This document shows positions 38,229-50,335 of a stretch of 64,000 bases of DNA, one piece after another (position 1 is the first letter of the stretch; each line of letters opens with the position of its first letter). Origin of the DNA: Centroberyx gerrardi (taxonomy: Eukaryota; Chordata; Actinopteri; Beryciformes; Berycidae). Below the pieces are notes generated by a model. It made no database searches, was not told the origin of the DNA, and saw only the letters and a program-made list of their open reading frames with translations. A program made the translations under genes and the position numbers. The stretch is taken from positions 16,733,980 through 16,797,979 of the forward strand of contig NC_136010.1 in the NCBI RefSeq assembly GCF_048128805.1. The letters are read 5' to 3'.

Positions 38229-39671
38229 ATGGAGTTAATACCCATCAGTCTTCTCATGATGCTGGTAAGGACTAATCTTCGTGTCTTTCTGCCTTAAATT
38301 CCAAGAACAAGCCTGATGGTTTTTAAAAAGTATATGTTTTTTTAAGAGTCTTACAATTCAGAGACCATCATCAGGAGTTTCAGCTTACTTCATATGAGGG
38401 CGTTTAGGATTTATTATTTGAGAGGGGACGCTACAAAGACATTTGTGCTCTGAACAATACAAATCAGGTGCCATACGTCCTCAGTCACCATCATTTTCCT
38501 GATTAACTGATCAAATCACCAACAACTGTGATAATGTGAGATAATGTTTTCACTGCTTTTTTTTATATGTTTAAAATTGTACAGGCATATGGGCAGATTT
38601 TCTGGTTGGTAACATTTATCACTAATACGAGATGAAAGCCATATAGAATTAAAAGTTAAAACAAACATCTACTAAACAAACAAACGGAGCAGCTCCAGGT
38701 TTTGTCTCAGTATCATTGCAATCTTGTTTCATTGGACTAGAGCTTTCTGAAAGATTTGTTACTCACAAAAACTGATTGACTCTCATATAATAGTGAGATT
38801 TATTCCAAAATGAGTTAATAAATATAATAAGTAATAATAAGATAACATAAGTTTGAAAAAAAGGGACACCTGCACTTACGAAATTATTGATAGCACAAAA
38901 TGCATACATATATTATGTATGTTTTGTGCTTTTAAATTTAAACTCCAGAACTTAAAACCTTGATTAATAAAAATGGCAAAACTCAGGTAATGATTTTTGG
39001 ATATCTAGCGTCTTGAAAATGAACTCTTCAGTTGAATATGTCTCATTTTTGGGGTGAGGGGGAGTTTTCCATCAAATGTAATGGAAGGGTGTTTTGAAAA
39101 TGCATGGCAGGAAAAAACATTCAGTTCAGCGTCAAAGTATTCAAGTATTTATTTATTTATTTTCAAGCTACAAAGCAGAGAAAAGTTTCATTTGAATTTT
39201 GGATGAACTGTTTATTGGACAAATGCATCTCTCTATGCGTCTGTAGTGTCTGGGAATCCACAGATCGTCTTCAGATATTTTGCAGCGACAGAAGAGAAAC
39301 TGGATTATAGATTCCTTTTCTATTGAGGAAGAAAATAAAGGACCGTTCCCATATAGGCTGGGCATGGTGAGTATCTACTAAACCGAATATCATAATGTAT
39401 GGATGTGTTCAATACATACAGGAAGACACGGACATGCAGAAATACAGACCGTCATCACAATAATCACTGCTGTTGTGTTTTGACCTCCTACAGATTGAAG
39501 TTGAGAAGAAGTTCACACTCCTCAAACTGAATGGTCAAGGTGTTGAAAAGGATCCAAAGAACATATTACAAGTCAACAGTGAAACAGGAGAGATCACTGT
39601 CCATGGCAAAGTGGACTATGAGCAGTACAATAAACTTAAGGTTGGTAGGACGTATCATCTACTGTATATCA

Positions 39672-39720
<49 letters not shown>

Positions 39721-42700
39721 GGAGGGGGGTCCATATGTGTTGAATATTTATTTTCTATAATCTCATCTCAGTTTGTCATATTGCATTACAGCTGACGTTT
39801 GAGGCATATGATACAAACAGAAATGTTATAGACACACGACTAGGAGTTGAGGTGCAGATTTTGGACGTAAATGACCACCCTCCTGTTTTTGAGAGGCAAA
39901 CATATGAGATCAACCTAAAAGAGTCAACCTCACAAGGTAAATTTTGTATTTATTTTAAACTACCCCACAAATAGATTATGTAATTGTTTACTGCTATTAT
40001 CGTGAATTGATCATTTACATTAATTAAAATGTTTGTAAAACTCAATGTTCTGGGTATAAATAACTACGTTTTTTCCAATGCTGCCAGGCACATTTTTGCT
40101 CACTGTTAAGGCAACGGATGGAGACAACAGTGCGACCAACAATGGCACATTTGATTTGAGAATAGTCTCTGTCACTCCTAAACCATCTGATGTGGAGTTC
40201 AGCATAAAGCAGAATGATGAAACTGGAACCATTGAATTTAAAGGGTGTCTGGACTATGAGGTGAGTCGATCTAAGCATTGCCATCTCCTTAAATTAAAAA
40301 AATTAAAAAATTAAAAATGTTGAATGTCAATTTTTGAAAGTGACTGTGTGCTTGCTCCCCTGTCAGAAAGCGGATAAATACACTATCCTAGTGGAGGCTA
40401 AAGATCGTGGAGAGAAAATACAGCTCTCCAGCACCTGCACTGTCATAATCAATATAGAAGATGGAAACAACCACCTTCCTGTCTTCACAGGACAAACTGT
40501 GAGCAATTAGCTCTTTCCTCTCCTTTATAGATGTAAGATCATGTAAGACAATTTTACCTAGAATTATGATAAAATTTCTATTTCCATTTTGTCCCAGGGT
40601 CCAGGAAGGGTCAAGGAAAAAGAGGAAAACGTGCTTGTGTTGCGACTCCAAGTTTCAGACAAAGACACCAAAGGTACAGCAGCCTGGAGGGCTAAATATG
40701 AAATCCAAGGAGACACAAACAAGAACTTCAGAATCACTACTGATCCTGAGACAAATGAAGGGCTCCTGTATGTGGATAAGGTATGTTTTTGATCACACAC
40801 ATATTTTCAAGCTACAGGTAATTGCCAAAATAATGGAAACACCAATATACACGGGTATAAAAGAACATTGGACCATCAGAAGCTCCCAGAACAGCTTCAG
40901 TGCATTTTGACATCATTCATGCCCTGTAGATGGGAGAATGGCTTCGTATTTATTGGCATTTACTTTACCCTCCAAGGGGTTCAGCGGACCTAAACTATAC
41001 CAGGAAAATGCAGCGCACACCATAACAGTGCCACTCGTACTCATCTGCTTGTTGAGAAAAGGTTGAAGGATGACTACCCTGAGATGACTTTTTCCACTTT
41101 TCTGTTGACCACTGTCTGTGGTCTTTGCACAGTTCCACTCACAAATGTGAATTTTTACATGTAAAAAGGACTTTAAGCATCCCAAGCACTGACTACAGAG
41201 TCCCTCCCATTCAAATTCTGGACTCTGGATTCAACCCTCTCTCAAAGTCATTGAGATGTCCTCTTCAAACCACGGTAGCCAAAATAATGGGCAAATGGGT
41301 CTACTTTGCATTTTTATACGTCACCCTGATGATGGCATGCAAATTGCTTATTTATTTTGGGAACCACACCTGTGGAAACGCACCTGCTTTCACTATACTT
41401 TGTATCCCTCATTCACTCATGTGTTTCCTTTATTTTTGGCAGTTGCCTGTCATTCACCTCATCCAAAGCGCTCTTGCTTCAGTGTTTTAATAGTAGAAAT
41501 ACTGGAAGCAGAAGTTGTTAGCATTTGTTAGCAATACTGATGAAATTAAATGAGTCTAAAAACATCTCTCTGAAAAAGCACATATAACACTGTTGCCTAC
41601 CCGTTACACAATGGTGTTTTAGACAGAAGGACTCCAAAAATATTTCTTTCAGAAAAGTGTTTTTGGGCCCATTGACCGGATGCATTGCACCAGCAATGCT
41701 AACAAATGCTAAAGACAGAAGTCTAGTAAAACTGAGGAAGTGAGTGAGACTTAGTAGACTGCTATTCCTTTAACCTGTAGATTAGGATGTTGATGAAGGC
41801 ATAAAAGAATCACATTGTAACATGAATTTTGATATTTGTCTCTATACCAACATTCAATCCTCACTTCTTTTACAGTATCTGGACTATGAGACAGATTCTC
41901 TGAAGAACTTGACTGTCAGAGTAGAGAACGAAGGCCCTTATTACTCATGCAAACTCCTGGGTCGTCCCACCGCTGGTCTTTGGAATGTAGACACTATCAG
42001 CAGTGAGTCTGGAACAGGGCTGGTACCGCCTCTACCCACTCGCCATGTAACAGTGAGTGTGGACGATGTCAACGACCCTCCCATCTTCACCTACGCTGTC
42101 AAAGATGTTACAGTGGAGGAGAACACTGCTGTGGGACATTATCTGGAGACGTTTACAGCCATAGACCTGGATGGCGCCCATGCAAACAAGTTTGTGTAAG
42201 TGACAAAGATACTAGCTCCAAGTTTAAGTCACAGCGTTATATACAATTTCATATCCGCAAAAAAACAAGCAGAGTTTCTTGATTCTAAATTAGGATGTCA
42301 ATGGAGAATCTAGGAATTTCTAACAGACCGCAAATGTGTGTTATAGATACATGAAAGAAGAGGATCCTGCAGATTGGATCACAGTAGACTCCAAGACTGG
42401 AAAAATAACCACAACAAAGATCGTGGACAGAGAGTCACCCTTCGTGAAGGACAATATCTATAAAGTCACAATATGTGCTGTTGACAGCGGTATGGAAATC
42501 TGTTTACATATGCGTTACACCCGCTACAGCAATCACATTCTCTTTAGAATACATTAGAATGAAATCAATCATCAAATGAAAATGTACAATATGTGTTTAT
42601 GATTGCCAGGTGTGCCTCCAATGACGGGCACTGGAACCCTCAACATCCATCTGAAAGACCAGAATGACAATCTTCCCACCCTGGTTGTAAACACCATGGC

Positions 42701-45700
42701 CATGTGCCTCTCTGAAGCCCCCTCACTGGCCAACATCACAGCCTTTGACCACGACGGAGACCCCTATGGCGGACCTTTCCGTTTCAAGCTCCTCGGAGAT
42801 GTGAAGGACAAGTGGAGTGTTGACCCAGAGAACGGTGAGCGTTACTTCAGAAAAAACCCTTTGGGGCTCAAAAGTAGTCGAGATCATAGAACAAGAATGT
42901 CACTGCTATTGAATCATCCAGTCTCCTGTATATTAATGTTCATAATTTATGTCACATAAAACCCTCACCACCACCACTCCGCTGATTCATTCTGTATGTG
43001 CAGGTTACTCAGTCAACTTGGTGAAAGAAACCATAGTTCATGCTGGACACCATGAGCTGCTGCTGGAAGTGTCTGACCTGCAGGGCCAGTCGGTCGTCCA
43101 CAACCTGTCCGTCACTGTGTGTAACTGCATAGACCCGATGAAGCCCAACTGTCGTGACCGCCAAGCCGCTGCCTCCACAGCGGGAGGAGGAGCAATTGGG
43201 ATTGTTTTTGCTGCCATGCTGCTCCTTCTAGGTAGGAGGCACGACCATAACACATCCATTATTATATTCCAGAATAATATAACCCTATTGTGGGATGATA
43301 ATGTGCAAAAACATAAAACAAATGCCTCTTTCACACAGTCTTCACATTATATTTTGATATTTTTAGATGCAAAGCAACTCATGGATCTGTAAAGTAACTC
43401 ATTCGCTCACTCACTCACTCACCCGCTCACTCACTCACTCACTCACTCACGGTTAGCCTATCTGACCCCTAGTGGCCGTTAGGAGGCATGGCAATGTCTA
43501 CAGACCACACTGAGCAAGATCATTCACTTGCCTCCTCTCTGCAATACTGCTGAACTGTGTAGGCTGCTTTGCATATATGACACAGAGTCTTTGTTGTTAT
43601 GAGTAAATCTTAAATGCCTCTTTCAGGACATAACACTGTATAATTATTACTGCTGATTTGGTTTGTGTTCAGTGTGTGGTGATATTCTTTATGTTGCAGG
43701 CATTCTGCTTTTGGCTTTTCTGTTGTCATGCAAGAGGGAGAGCAAGCTCATGCCAGATGAAGGTTCAGGAGAATATCTGATGACATGTAACACCGAGAGC
43801 CTGGGAACTGATTGCAAGGTTAATACATATATAATTAAAATACATACGTATAAAATTACCCATACCCGATTGTTGCTGTAATATGAAAACATTGGTGTTT
43901 TTCATTTTCTTCAACTAGAATTTGAAAATTAGCATTTATGCGCTGAGTAAATTACGTAGACCCTCAGTCCTATTAAACCAATTTCAAAGTTGTATAAGCA
44001 TTGTTATCAGTTGCAAAGTGAGGTTATTTTTCGTAGTTTATGAATTATTGTACTCTGAATACTGATGAAATATAACTGTGGGTTAAAAATAACAAGATTA
44101 TCTTTAATTGTATGACAGGTGGTTTTACATAACTTAAATCAAGGAGACAGTCAAAACGAGCAAGTAATCCAAACAACCTCCAAGTCTTCAACAATGAAGA
44201 TGAAGCAAGTAAGTGATGTGAAATGTCCTCTAGGTTAACTTAATAACAAGCTTATAAAGGCACATATCTCTCACTCTAATGTACAGTGATGTATTGCAAC
44301 TCATTCAAGTTATATAGTATTTCAAACGTTATTTAAATGTGATCATGTCTTGTCTTTTGTTTTCCAGTCACTAACCAGGTCAGCAAGTATGGGAGCAGGA
44401 CGAGCCCGTTCAGAGTATTCCATGTACCAAGGAAACAGCGTAGGAGGTGGACAGTTCCGGCTAGGGAACTCTGTAGGCAGGGTACTGCAATCTAAAAATT
44501 ACCCTCTATACTATGTGGGATCCTTATATACTGTATATATATCTCAATATACACATTATATACATGTTACTACTGTACTACTACTACTACTACTACTACT
44601 ACTATTACTCCTACTACTGCAAATATTACTACTACCACTATTACTACTACTGCTACTACTCCCAGGGTGCGATTTGTAAAAAAAAAAAAACAGATGGGGG
44701 GGATATTTTTGGAATGCATTTTTGTCGGGTGATATTTTACACAAGGAGGCGTGAAAATGAAAAATACAAGTGCAAACCCCTATCATACACATATTATTGT
44801 TCCCCAACGAATTCTATCCATAAAAGTCCATATATATCATGACCATATCCGTATGTCGTATGAGCCACAGAGAGAGAGAGAGAGAGAGATTCTGAGTAGG
44901 AGAATGCCGTGTATGCATGCTTGCATACCTCCACGCAAGCATGCATAGGCTACACTCATGCATGCTTGTGTCAGCTCCCGGTGAGTGTGATATAGCTATG
45001 TGGCAAAGAGAAGGATAATATAAAAGAGGGAATTTGTGCGACATTTTATTTTGAGCCTTAAATGTAATACATGCGTGCGTTTACATCCCTTTTCTACAAG
45101 CCTGATTTCTATTCTAGTGGAGTAAGGTTTACATATTGTCACCATATCGTACAGTAATGTGGGAATAGGAATAACGCACATCAGATAATAAATCAGACCT
45201 ACTGGTGTGATCAATCGGGCCATTATGGCTCAAAATATACAGCGGTGCCGGTGCGTAATGGCTGTGCGTAATACAGTGGCTGCTTTGGCTTGAATCTACA
45301 GTTTTATGCGTCTGGCCCGCAGGTGATGCCAGCTGTGTGCCAGTCAGCACGTGTTTGTGGACAGCAGCGATGCTGACGAAAGGAAGAAAGATTTCTCACA
45401 TACCGTTCTTTTAGCAAAATAATTAGTGTTGATGACGGACCTCCTTTTCTTTTTACACTTGGTCGCCCTTCTTTTATCCACAGCTCTGCAAATTTATGAG
45501 CTGGAAAGAACGCACCTTCTATAATCCATGCGTTTTTTTTTGGAAGTTGTTTGCGCCATGTACTGTCATATTGGAGAAATACATGTATTTAATTTACTGA
45601 CAGAATAAAACATGCCAGAGAGTGGGGGGAAGCGTGTCCCCACCTGCGATTGCATTTCATTGCGCAATCTAACTGTCGGGCATAGGAAATGCATTTATTT

Positions 45701-46769
45701 AATTCAGTCTGATCAGAAGCAGGGATAAAACGTATCCCCACCGGCGATAAAAATGAATGACCAGAGGGGGGAATATCAAAAGCAGAGGGAGGGAAATCCC
45801 CCCCATCCCCCCCGGCAATTCGCACCCTGACTACTCCTACTACTATTACTACTCCTACTATTACTTTAAAGCAAGGGGATGGCCAAAAAGGGAAGGAAAT
45901 CCAACGTAACGTAACGTCTTCTAGATTAATTTACAGTAATAGCAAGCTCAAAAAGGCAGATGTCTATCAGTCTATTGAACAGTGACATTTTGCAACGCAT
46001 TAAGTTGTGGAGTATTTACAAAGTTGCTGAAATGTACAGTATAATGTATCGAAATGTTTCATTTTCCAGACAATATCTAAATCATCAAGTATGAGAGGAG
46101 GACAGGCCTATTCGGAGTATTCCACGTACCAGAGCCGAAGATCTGGACGGTATCAGCAGGGAAACTCTATGCACACGGTACTGCAGGCTAAAAACTGCCT
46201 TTTACACTATGAGCCCTTTTTCTGTCACATATTGCACTTGTGACTTTTTTGCTTCACATGTTTAGAGTGCAACTAGGAAAAATGGATTTACAAAGTTAAT
46301 TAAAGCAAGCTTTTCTATTTTTTGCAATACTCTAGTGTCTGATGTCTTTATGACCAAATAACTATTTGCTTCTGATCCTCCAGAGTACAATGACGAGTGG
46401 TAAATATTCTAGATGGGGAGAGAGCGGTTATTTATTCTCACGTGAAGTCCTGCTCAACACACTAGGGAAGGTAATGACAATAATTTGATCAATTCTACTT
46501 ATACAGTTTATATTGTTTATTTTCTAACACTGATTCTCCTTTTCATCATTTCCTCCTCTGCATAGATGATGTACACTCTCCAGGCACCGGGAGAGGAGCT
46601 GGGTGATTATGCCCCGAACTTCTATGCTGAGGAGGGGGAGACAGGAACCGACTCCGAGCTAGATGCTATCTCCATCCCAGAGATCCCCTTTGACACAGAC
46701 ATGGTCTTGGACCTGGGGCCCAAGTTCAACACGCTGGCCTCGGTCTGCGGGCCTGATGCCACCGCCTAA
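38229..46769 (+). CDS. cdh26: Cadherin-26-like protein, tandem copy 2 (17 coding exons, 857 aa)
   Basis: Exons: 38229-38264, 39247-39366, 39494-39640, 39792-39936, 40088-40260, 40367-40498, 40598-40780, 41876-42195, 42347-42489, 42610-42834, 43004-43231, 43700-43818, 44119-44208, 44368-44481, 46070-46177, 46384-46470, 46566-46769. All are GT-AG with matching phases. Layout mirrors copy 1: signal peptide, furin-type RQKR (25-28) followed by NW (Trp at mature position 2), five cadherin repeats ([42 protein letters not shown]), membrane helix at about 605-627, and a Ser/Tyr-rich tail ending in [10 protein letters not shown]. The last exon ([11 protein letters not shown]) resembles the C-terminus of human CDH26. 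Unlike copy 1 there is no separate exon between signal peptide and propeptide; either the exon-2 boundary differs or a small exon was missed. Exons 14 and 15 are duplicates of each other. Confidence 0.86.
39678..39720. repeat. GT microsatellite in cdh26 copy-2 intron
   Basis: Pure GT run of about 38 bases ending in GCGCG, between coding exons 3 and 4. Confidence 0.9.
40815..41459. mobile_element. Tc1/mariner-like MITE in a cdh26 copy-2 intron
   Basis: The left end CAGGTAATTGCCAAAATAAT is matched in reverse complement at the right end (TTATTTTTGGCAGTTGCCTG). TA precedes the left end. The interior, about 600 bp, has no full transposase frame. This family of CAGGTAA...CCAAAATAA ends is common in fish. 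It lies inside the intron before coding exon 8 and is in no exon. Confidence 0.7.
43400..43452. repeat. CTCA tetranucleotide repeat
   Basis: About twelve CTCA units with one CCGC interruption, in the intron that splits the copy-2 membrane helix. Confidence 0.9.
44576..44662. repeat. TAC microsatellite hosting a transposon insertion
   Basis: CTA/TAC array, interrupted by the element 44663 to 45829 and resumed after it to about 45865. The two parts read as one array if the element and one copy of its target duplication are taken out of the picture. Confidence 0.85.
44663..45829. mobile_element. hAT-like DNA transposon relic, 1167 bp, with 8-bp target duplication
   Basis: The ends are inverted: CAGGGTGCGATTTG at the left, and the reverse complement of CAGGGTGCGAATTGCCGG at the right; G-rich (GGGGGG) blocks follow inside each end. 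ACTACTCC directly flanks both sides (44655-44662 and 45830-45837), an 8-bp target site duplication. CAGGG ends with an 8-bp duplication fit the hAT superfamily; P elements also make 8-bp duplications. No transposase frame was recognised, so it is non-autonomous or decayed. The perfect duplication argues for modest age. Confidence 0.85.
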
Positions 46770-47377
46770 GAAAAACGGCTGTGCAATGGAAGGACTCTAG
46801 CCATGGAAGCCTTGTCCTATGATCCAGCTAGGAAAACATGCAATCGCATATTCAAATTATGTGTAATGATATTTTTTCATCAAATTATCAATCCCAAAGT
46901 TCACTAGTTATAACAGTGAATTGGTTACAACACAATTTGCTTTTATGACGGTAATGGGTTGGGCGACAATGGCTTTGGGCTGTTGTTGACAGCAATGACA
47001 TTTAACCAGTCCATGCAAAGTGGAATATGCTTGAATACCGCTGATTTACCACAAGGAATTAATGTTTTAAATGTAAAATAAGATTCACATTACAATATGT
47101 AAAGTCACTATTTGTTGAGACAGTGGAGTCTAAAACATGAACTGCTGTATAAATGCTTATTTCCAAAAATTATCTGTAATCAACAAAACTTTGGGCAACT
47201 TATCTGTCGGTGTGAGCCTCACTGTACAATACTTTTCACAAGCAGCTGAATAATATGTAAATAATGATCAGTGTCAAAGTCATTTTTCTGTGTTGAAATT
47301 ATGATGCACGACATCATAGATAAATGACATTGTTGGAAAAAAACAACTTTACACTGTTACATACACATTGTAATAAA
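46770..47377 (+). promoter_or_regulatory. cdh26: cdh26 copy-2 3' UTR with poly(A) signal
   Basis: AATAAA at 47372 to 47377 lies about 600 nt after the stop. The stretch 47150 to 47300 has a degenerate match at 50187 to 50340, in the third-copy relic. Confidence 0.6.
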
Positions 47378-47471
47378 ATGTTCTAATCTTAGATTGCAGT
47401 TCAGTCCACAGAGCAGCATAGTTAGTCAATGTGTTGTCAGCTCTCTCGCCCTCTTTCTTCTTTGTGTGTTT

Positions 47472-47503
<32 letters not shown>

Positions 47504-48699
47504 CTTCTCTTTCTCTCTCCTCCCCCTCCCTGTCTGTGCTCCCCACTTGGCTTTTACTGGCATGTTGTGAATGTGTTTTGGGTTTCAGGTAGACTGTTGT
47601 GTTGTTGTGGAGAGAGTGAGTTAGTGGGGCAGAATTACAAAGCAGCCATGTTATGATAAGTCATAGAACAATGGGCACGGCTGGCTGAGCCCTTCCATGG
47701 AAGTCTGATGCTTACTGATTCAACTGATGAGCTATCATTACAGGGAAATACAGCGAATCAACGATCTTGTTAAGCCGGTTTTGTGTGTGTGTGTCTGTGT
47801 GTGTGTATGTGTGTGTGTGAGTGTGTGTGCGTGTTCCTGTACTCCTATCTTTGTGAGAATCTGCGAAGTGAGGTCATTTTGACCGGTCTTCATTTCTTCA
47901 AATCTTCAAAGGGCTGTTTTAGGGTTAGGGCTTGGTTTTAGATTAAGGTTATGGATAAGGGTTAATGTCAGGCATGTTGTGGTGAGGGTGAGGGTTAGGG
48001 TTAGGATAGGAAATGAATGTAGTCAAAGGATGGTCCTCATGAGAATAGCAGTACAAGGACGTGTGTGCGTGTGTGTGTGTATGCCCGCATGTGTCTGCCC
48101 ATGCATGCAAGAGCAACAAGAAAAAAATTGTGGAGGCAGACAATATACAGTATGCAGTCTATACTCTGTGAGGTGCAGCCCACACTGTAATTTCCTAGGC
48201 TATTATGGTAATAAATCACATTGAAGCACTACTTGACAGCTGACAGTACACTACTTTTGAGCAAAAGACAGCTTCATCTGGGAAAATGCAAATTTGTAAA
48301 AGTAGGTATCGGTCAGCCTGTTTACTTACTTTGAATTTGGAATGTATATAAAAAATATACATTCTAATACAATTATGAATAGACACAGATCAGGTAGATC
48401 AGAAGTCAACTGTGTTGTCCTTATAAATAAATAAATAAATAAACAAACTTCGGTACTTCATTGCAGACATCAACAAAAAATCCACACAAACACACATCCA
48501 CACACATACATACATATGTACACACAAACATCTGTCTGACTATACCTGCAGTGCCATTAATTGCCTTAACTTTAGCCCTGACTACTAAATGCTTAACCCT
48601 AACCTGTACCCTAAAGCCTTAACCCAACCCTAACTGTAATCCTAACCATGGAGCCCAACCCAAAAATGGCACCTTCTTAAAATAATAAGCAACAAAATG

Positions 48700-48740
<41 letters not shown>
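47378..48740. repeat. Microsatellites and two inverted TTAGGG-like dispersed repeats
   Basis: A CT run (47478 to 47503), GT runs (47781 to 47830 and 48061 to 48081) and GGTTAGGG-type units (47922 to 48008) form one copy of a repeat type often seen in fish. A second, opposite-strand copy (CCCTAA-type units, 48594 to 48645) follows, next to a CA array (48701 to 48740). TAAA units occur at 48425 to 48445. These are short interstitial TTAGGG-like units, not a telomere. Confidence 0.65.
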
Positions 48741-48744
<4 letters not shown>

Positions 48745-49199
48745 AACCCATTCATCGAGGAAAGCACATTCTCTGAGGCTAAATACAGTATGAGAGCACA
48801 TAATGTGGATATAAAACGGAAATAATACCAACATGTTTTCTCACAATGCTGGTAAGGATTAATGTTATATGAAAATCTTTCTGATAGCGGGATAAGCGAT
48901 ATTGATAAAAGAATGAAGGGTTTTTAAAAGCATATTTTTTGTTCCTCCAACTGAACTTCTTGTTTACGCAAAGTGATACAGTTTGAAAGAATAAAAAGAA
49001 AAGCATACAGATACAAAATATTATAGAATATTAACTCCTACAATACATTACATGCATGAATTGAGGGTAATATGATAAAATGTTATATTCATAAACAAAT
49101 ATTTATTAACAGATTATTTTTTAATTCTGTTTTATAGTGTTTTATAAACAGGGTGAAATGTTCTAGTGAGCAAAATTTTTATAAGAATTTATAATATGA

Positions 49200-49560
49200 G
49201 CAAAAATGTGTGCACGTTCTCCTCATGAATTTAAATACTTAAGTATCATAATTGATTCACAACAACTCAGCTTCCGAAAACAAGTTAAAAAAAGTAACAG
49301 TAATAGAATTAAACTGGTAAATTTTAGGTACATAAGAAATGCTATGATTCTGTCACATATGAATTATTGTCTGACTTGCTGGACACACTCATGCAAGATT
49401 ACAATAAAAGTTTTATTGTAGTCTTGCATGACTGTGCAAGACTTGACTTATAGATGGTCGATAAGCAACCTCTGGAAATTCTAGACAAAAATCCAGAGTT
49501 ATCTTCATTGCAAAAGTTTAAACAAATATGGTATTTTAAGATGGGGCAATATTATCAAAA
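49200..49560 (+). mobile_element. LINE reverse-transcriptase C-terminal relic
   Basis: The + frame reads FKYLSIIIDSQQLSFRKQV, then ILSHMNYCLTCWTHS, the pattern found after the catalytic core of fish non-LTR (L2-like) reverse transcriptases. A later piece in another frame still resembles the following DKKPE segment. Catalytic motifs and both ends are missing. It lies between two pieces of the cdh26 relic. Confidence 0.6.
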
Positions 49561-50324
49561 TTGTTTAAAAAATGCTACTAGAAAGTGACTGTGTGCTTGC
49601 TCCCCCGTCAGAAAGCAGAGAAATACACTATCGTGGAGAGAAAATACAGCTCTCCAGCACCTGCACCTGTCATATTCAATACAGAAGATGAAAACAACCA
49701 CCTTCCTGTCTTCACAGGACAAACTGTGAGCAATTAGCTCTTTCCTCCCCCTAAGTAATTTCAAAATTAAAATCAAAATCTGTGTGACATGCAGATTATA
49801 TAAGACAATGATGCATTTTAGATGGAATTGTATGTTCTCTTTTACAAGATAAAATGCCCATAATATTTTACCAGCCTTCGACAATTCAACAGTAGTCTAT
49901 GCTCTGGTTTGGGTGTCAAAACACAACCCATTTTACGCTCCATTAACTACTAAATATCGACCTCTTGTGGTTGTATGAATAATGAAATTACTACATTAAC
50001 TATAGCCATTCATATTGCCCTTTATAGTACATAGTGTGAATGGATAAAGGACTGATGCAGATGCATATTCATTTTCACCTGTGCATTTTCACGCATCATT
50101 TAGCCATGTAAATTAAGGTTTAATAATAATTAAATATTAATTAATCCTAATTCTTGCTTAACCCAAATGAGTTTGGAAGATTGAAGTATTGTGTTTCTAA
50201 AAATGATCTGTAATAACCAAAATACATCTCTGCTGGTGTGGGCCTCAATATACAGCACATGTTATGAGCAAGTGAATGATATGTAAACACTAATCAGAGT
50301 TTAAAAGTATTTACCTCAATGCAT

Positions 50325-50335
50325 TTTATTTTATT
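50325..50335 (-). promoter_or_regulatory. Candidate poly(A) signals of the DUF218 gene
   Basis: Two overlapping AATAAA (reverse complement TTTATT) start at 50330 and 50335 on the - strand, about 85 nt after the stop. They lie within sequence derived from the cdh26 relic 3' UTR. Confidence 0.5.

Larger units (their letters stand above)
44221..46240 (+). repeat. cdh26: Direct duplication of an exon plus flanking intron in cdh26 copy 2
   Basis: The block 44221 to about 44560 (exon 14 and flanks) matches the block 45911 to about 46240 (exon 15 and flanks). Both exons encode a SEYS-x-YQ core, a QGNS motif and Ser-rich starts, and both donors read GGTACTGCA followed by CTAAAAA. Upstream intron sequence also aligns (GTCCTCTAGGTTAACTTA against GTCTTCTAGATTAATTTA). 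The two units are now 1.7 kb apart because a hAT-like element and a TAC array lie between them. Confidence 0.8.

Noticed and set aside
24579-46769. Desmocollin or desmoglein identity for the two cadherins
   Set aside because: Desmocollin-like features exist (KRRW, WRA-x-Y in EC3, DLGPKF near the end). But EEDPGPFPK after the cleavage site, the ENEEPLYVC-type EC3 end and the neighbours mtg2 and ss18l1 fit CDH26 better.
24579-46769. One very large cadherin gene instead of two
   Set aside because: Each has its own signal exon, furin site, five repeats, membrane helix, tail and stop, plus poly(A) signals between.
47922-48645. Interstitial telomere or chromosome-fusion scar
   Set aside because: TTAGGG-like units are few, degenerate and in opposite orientations next to GT/CA arrays, which is typical of a dispersed fish repeat.
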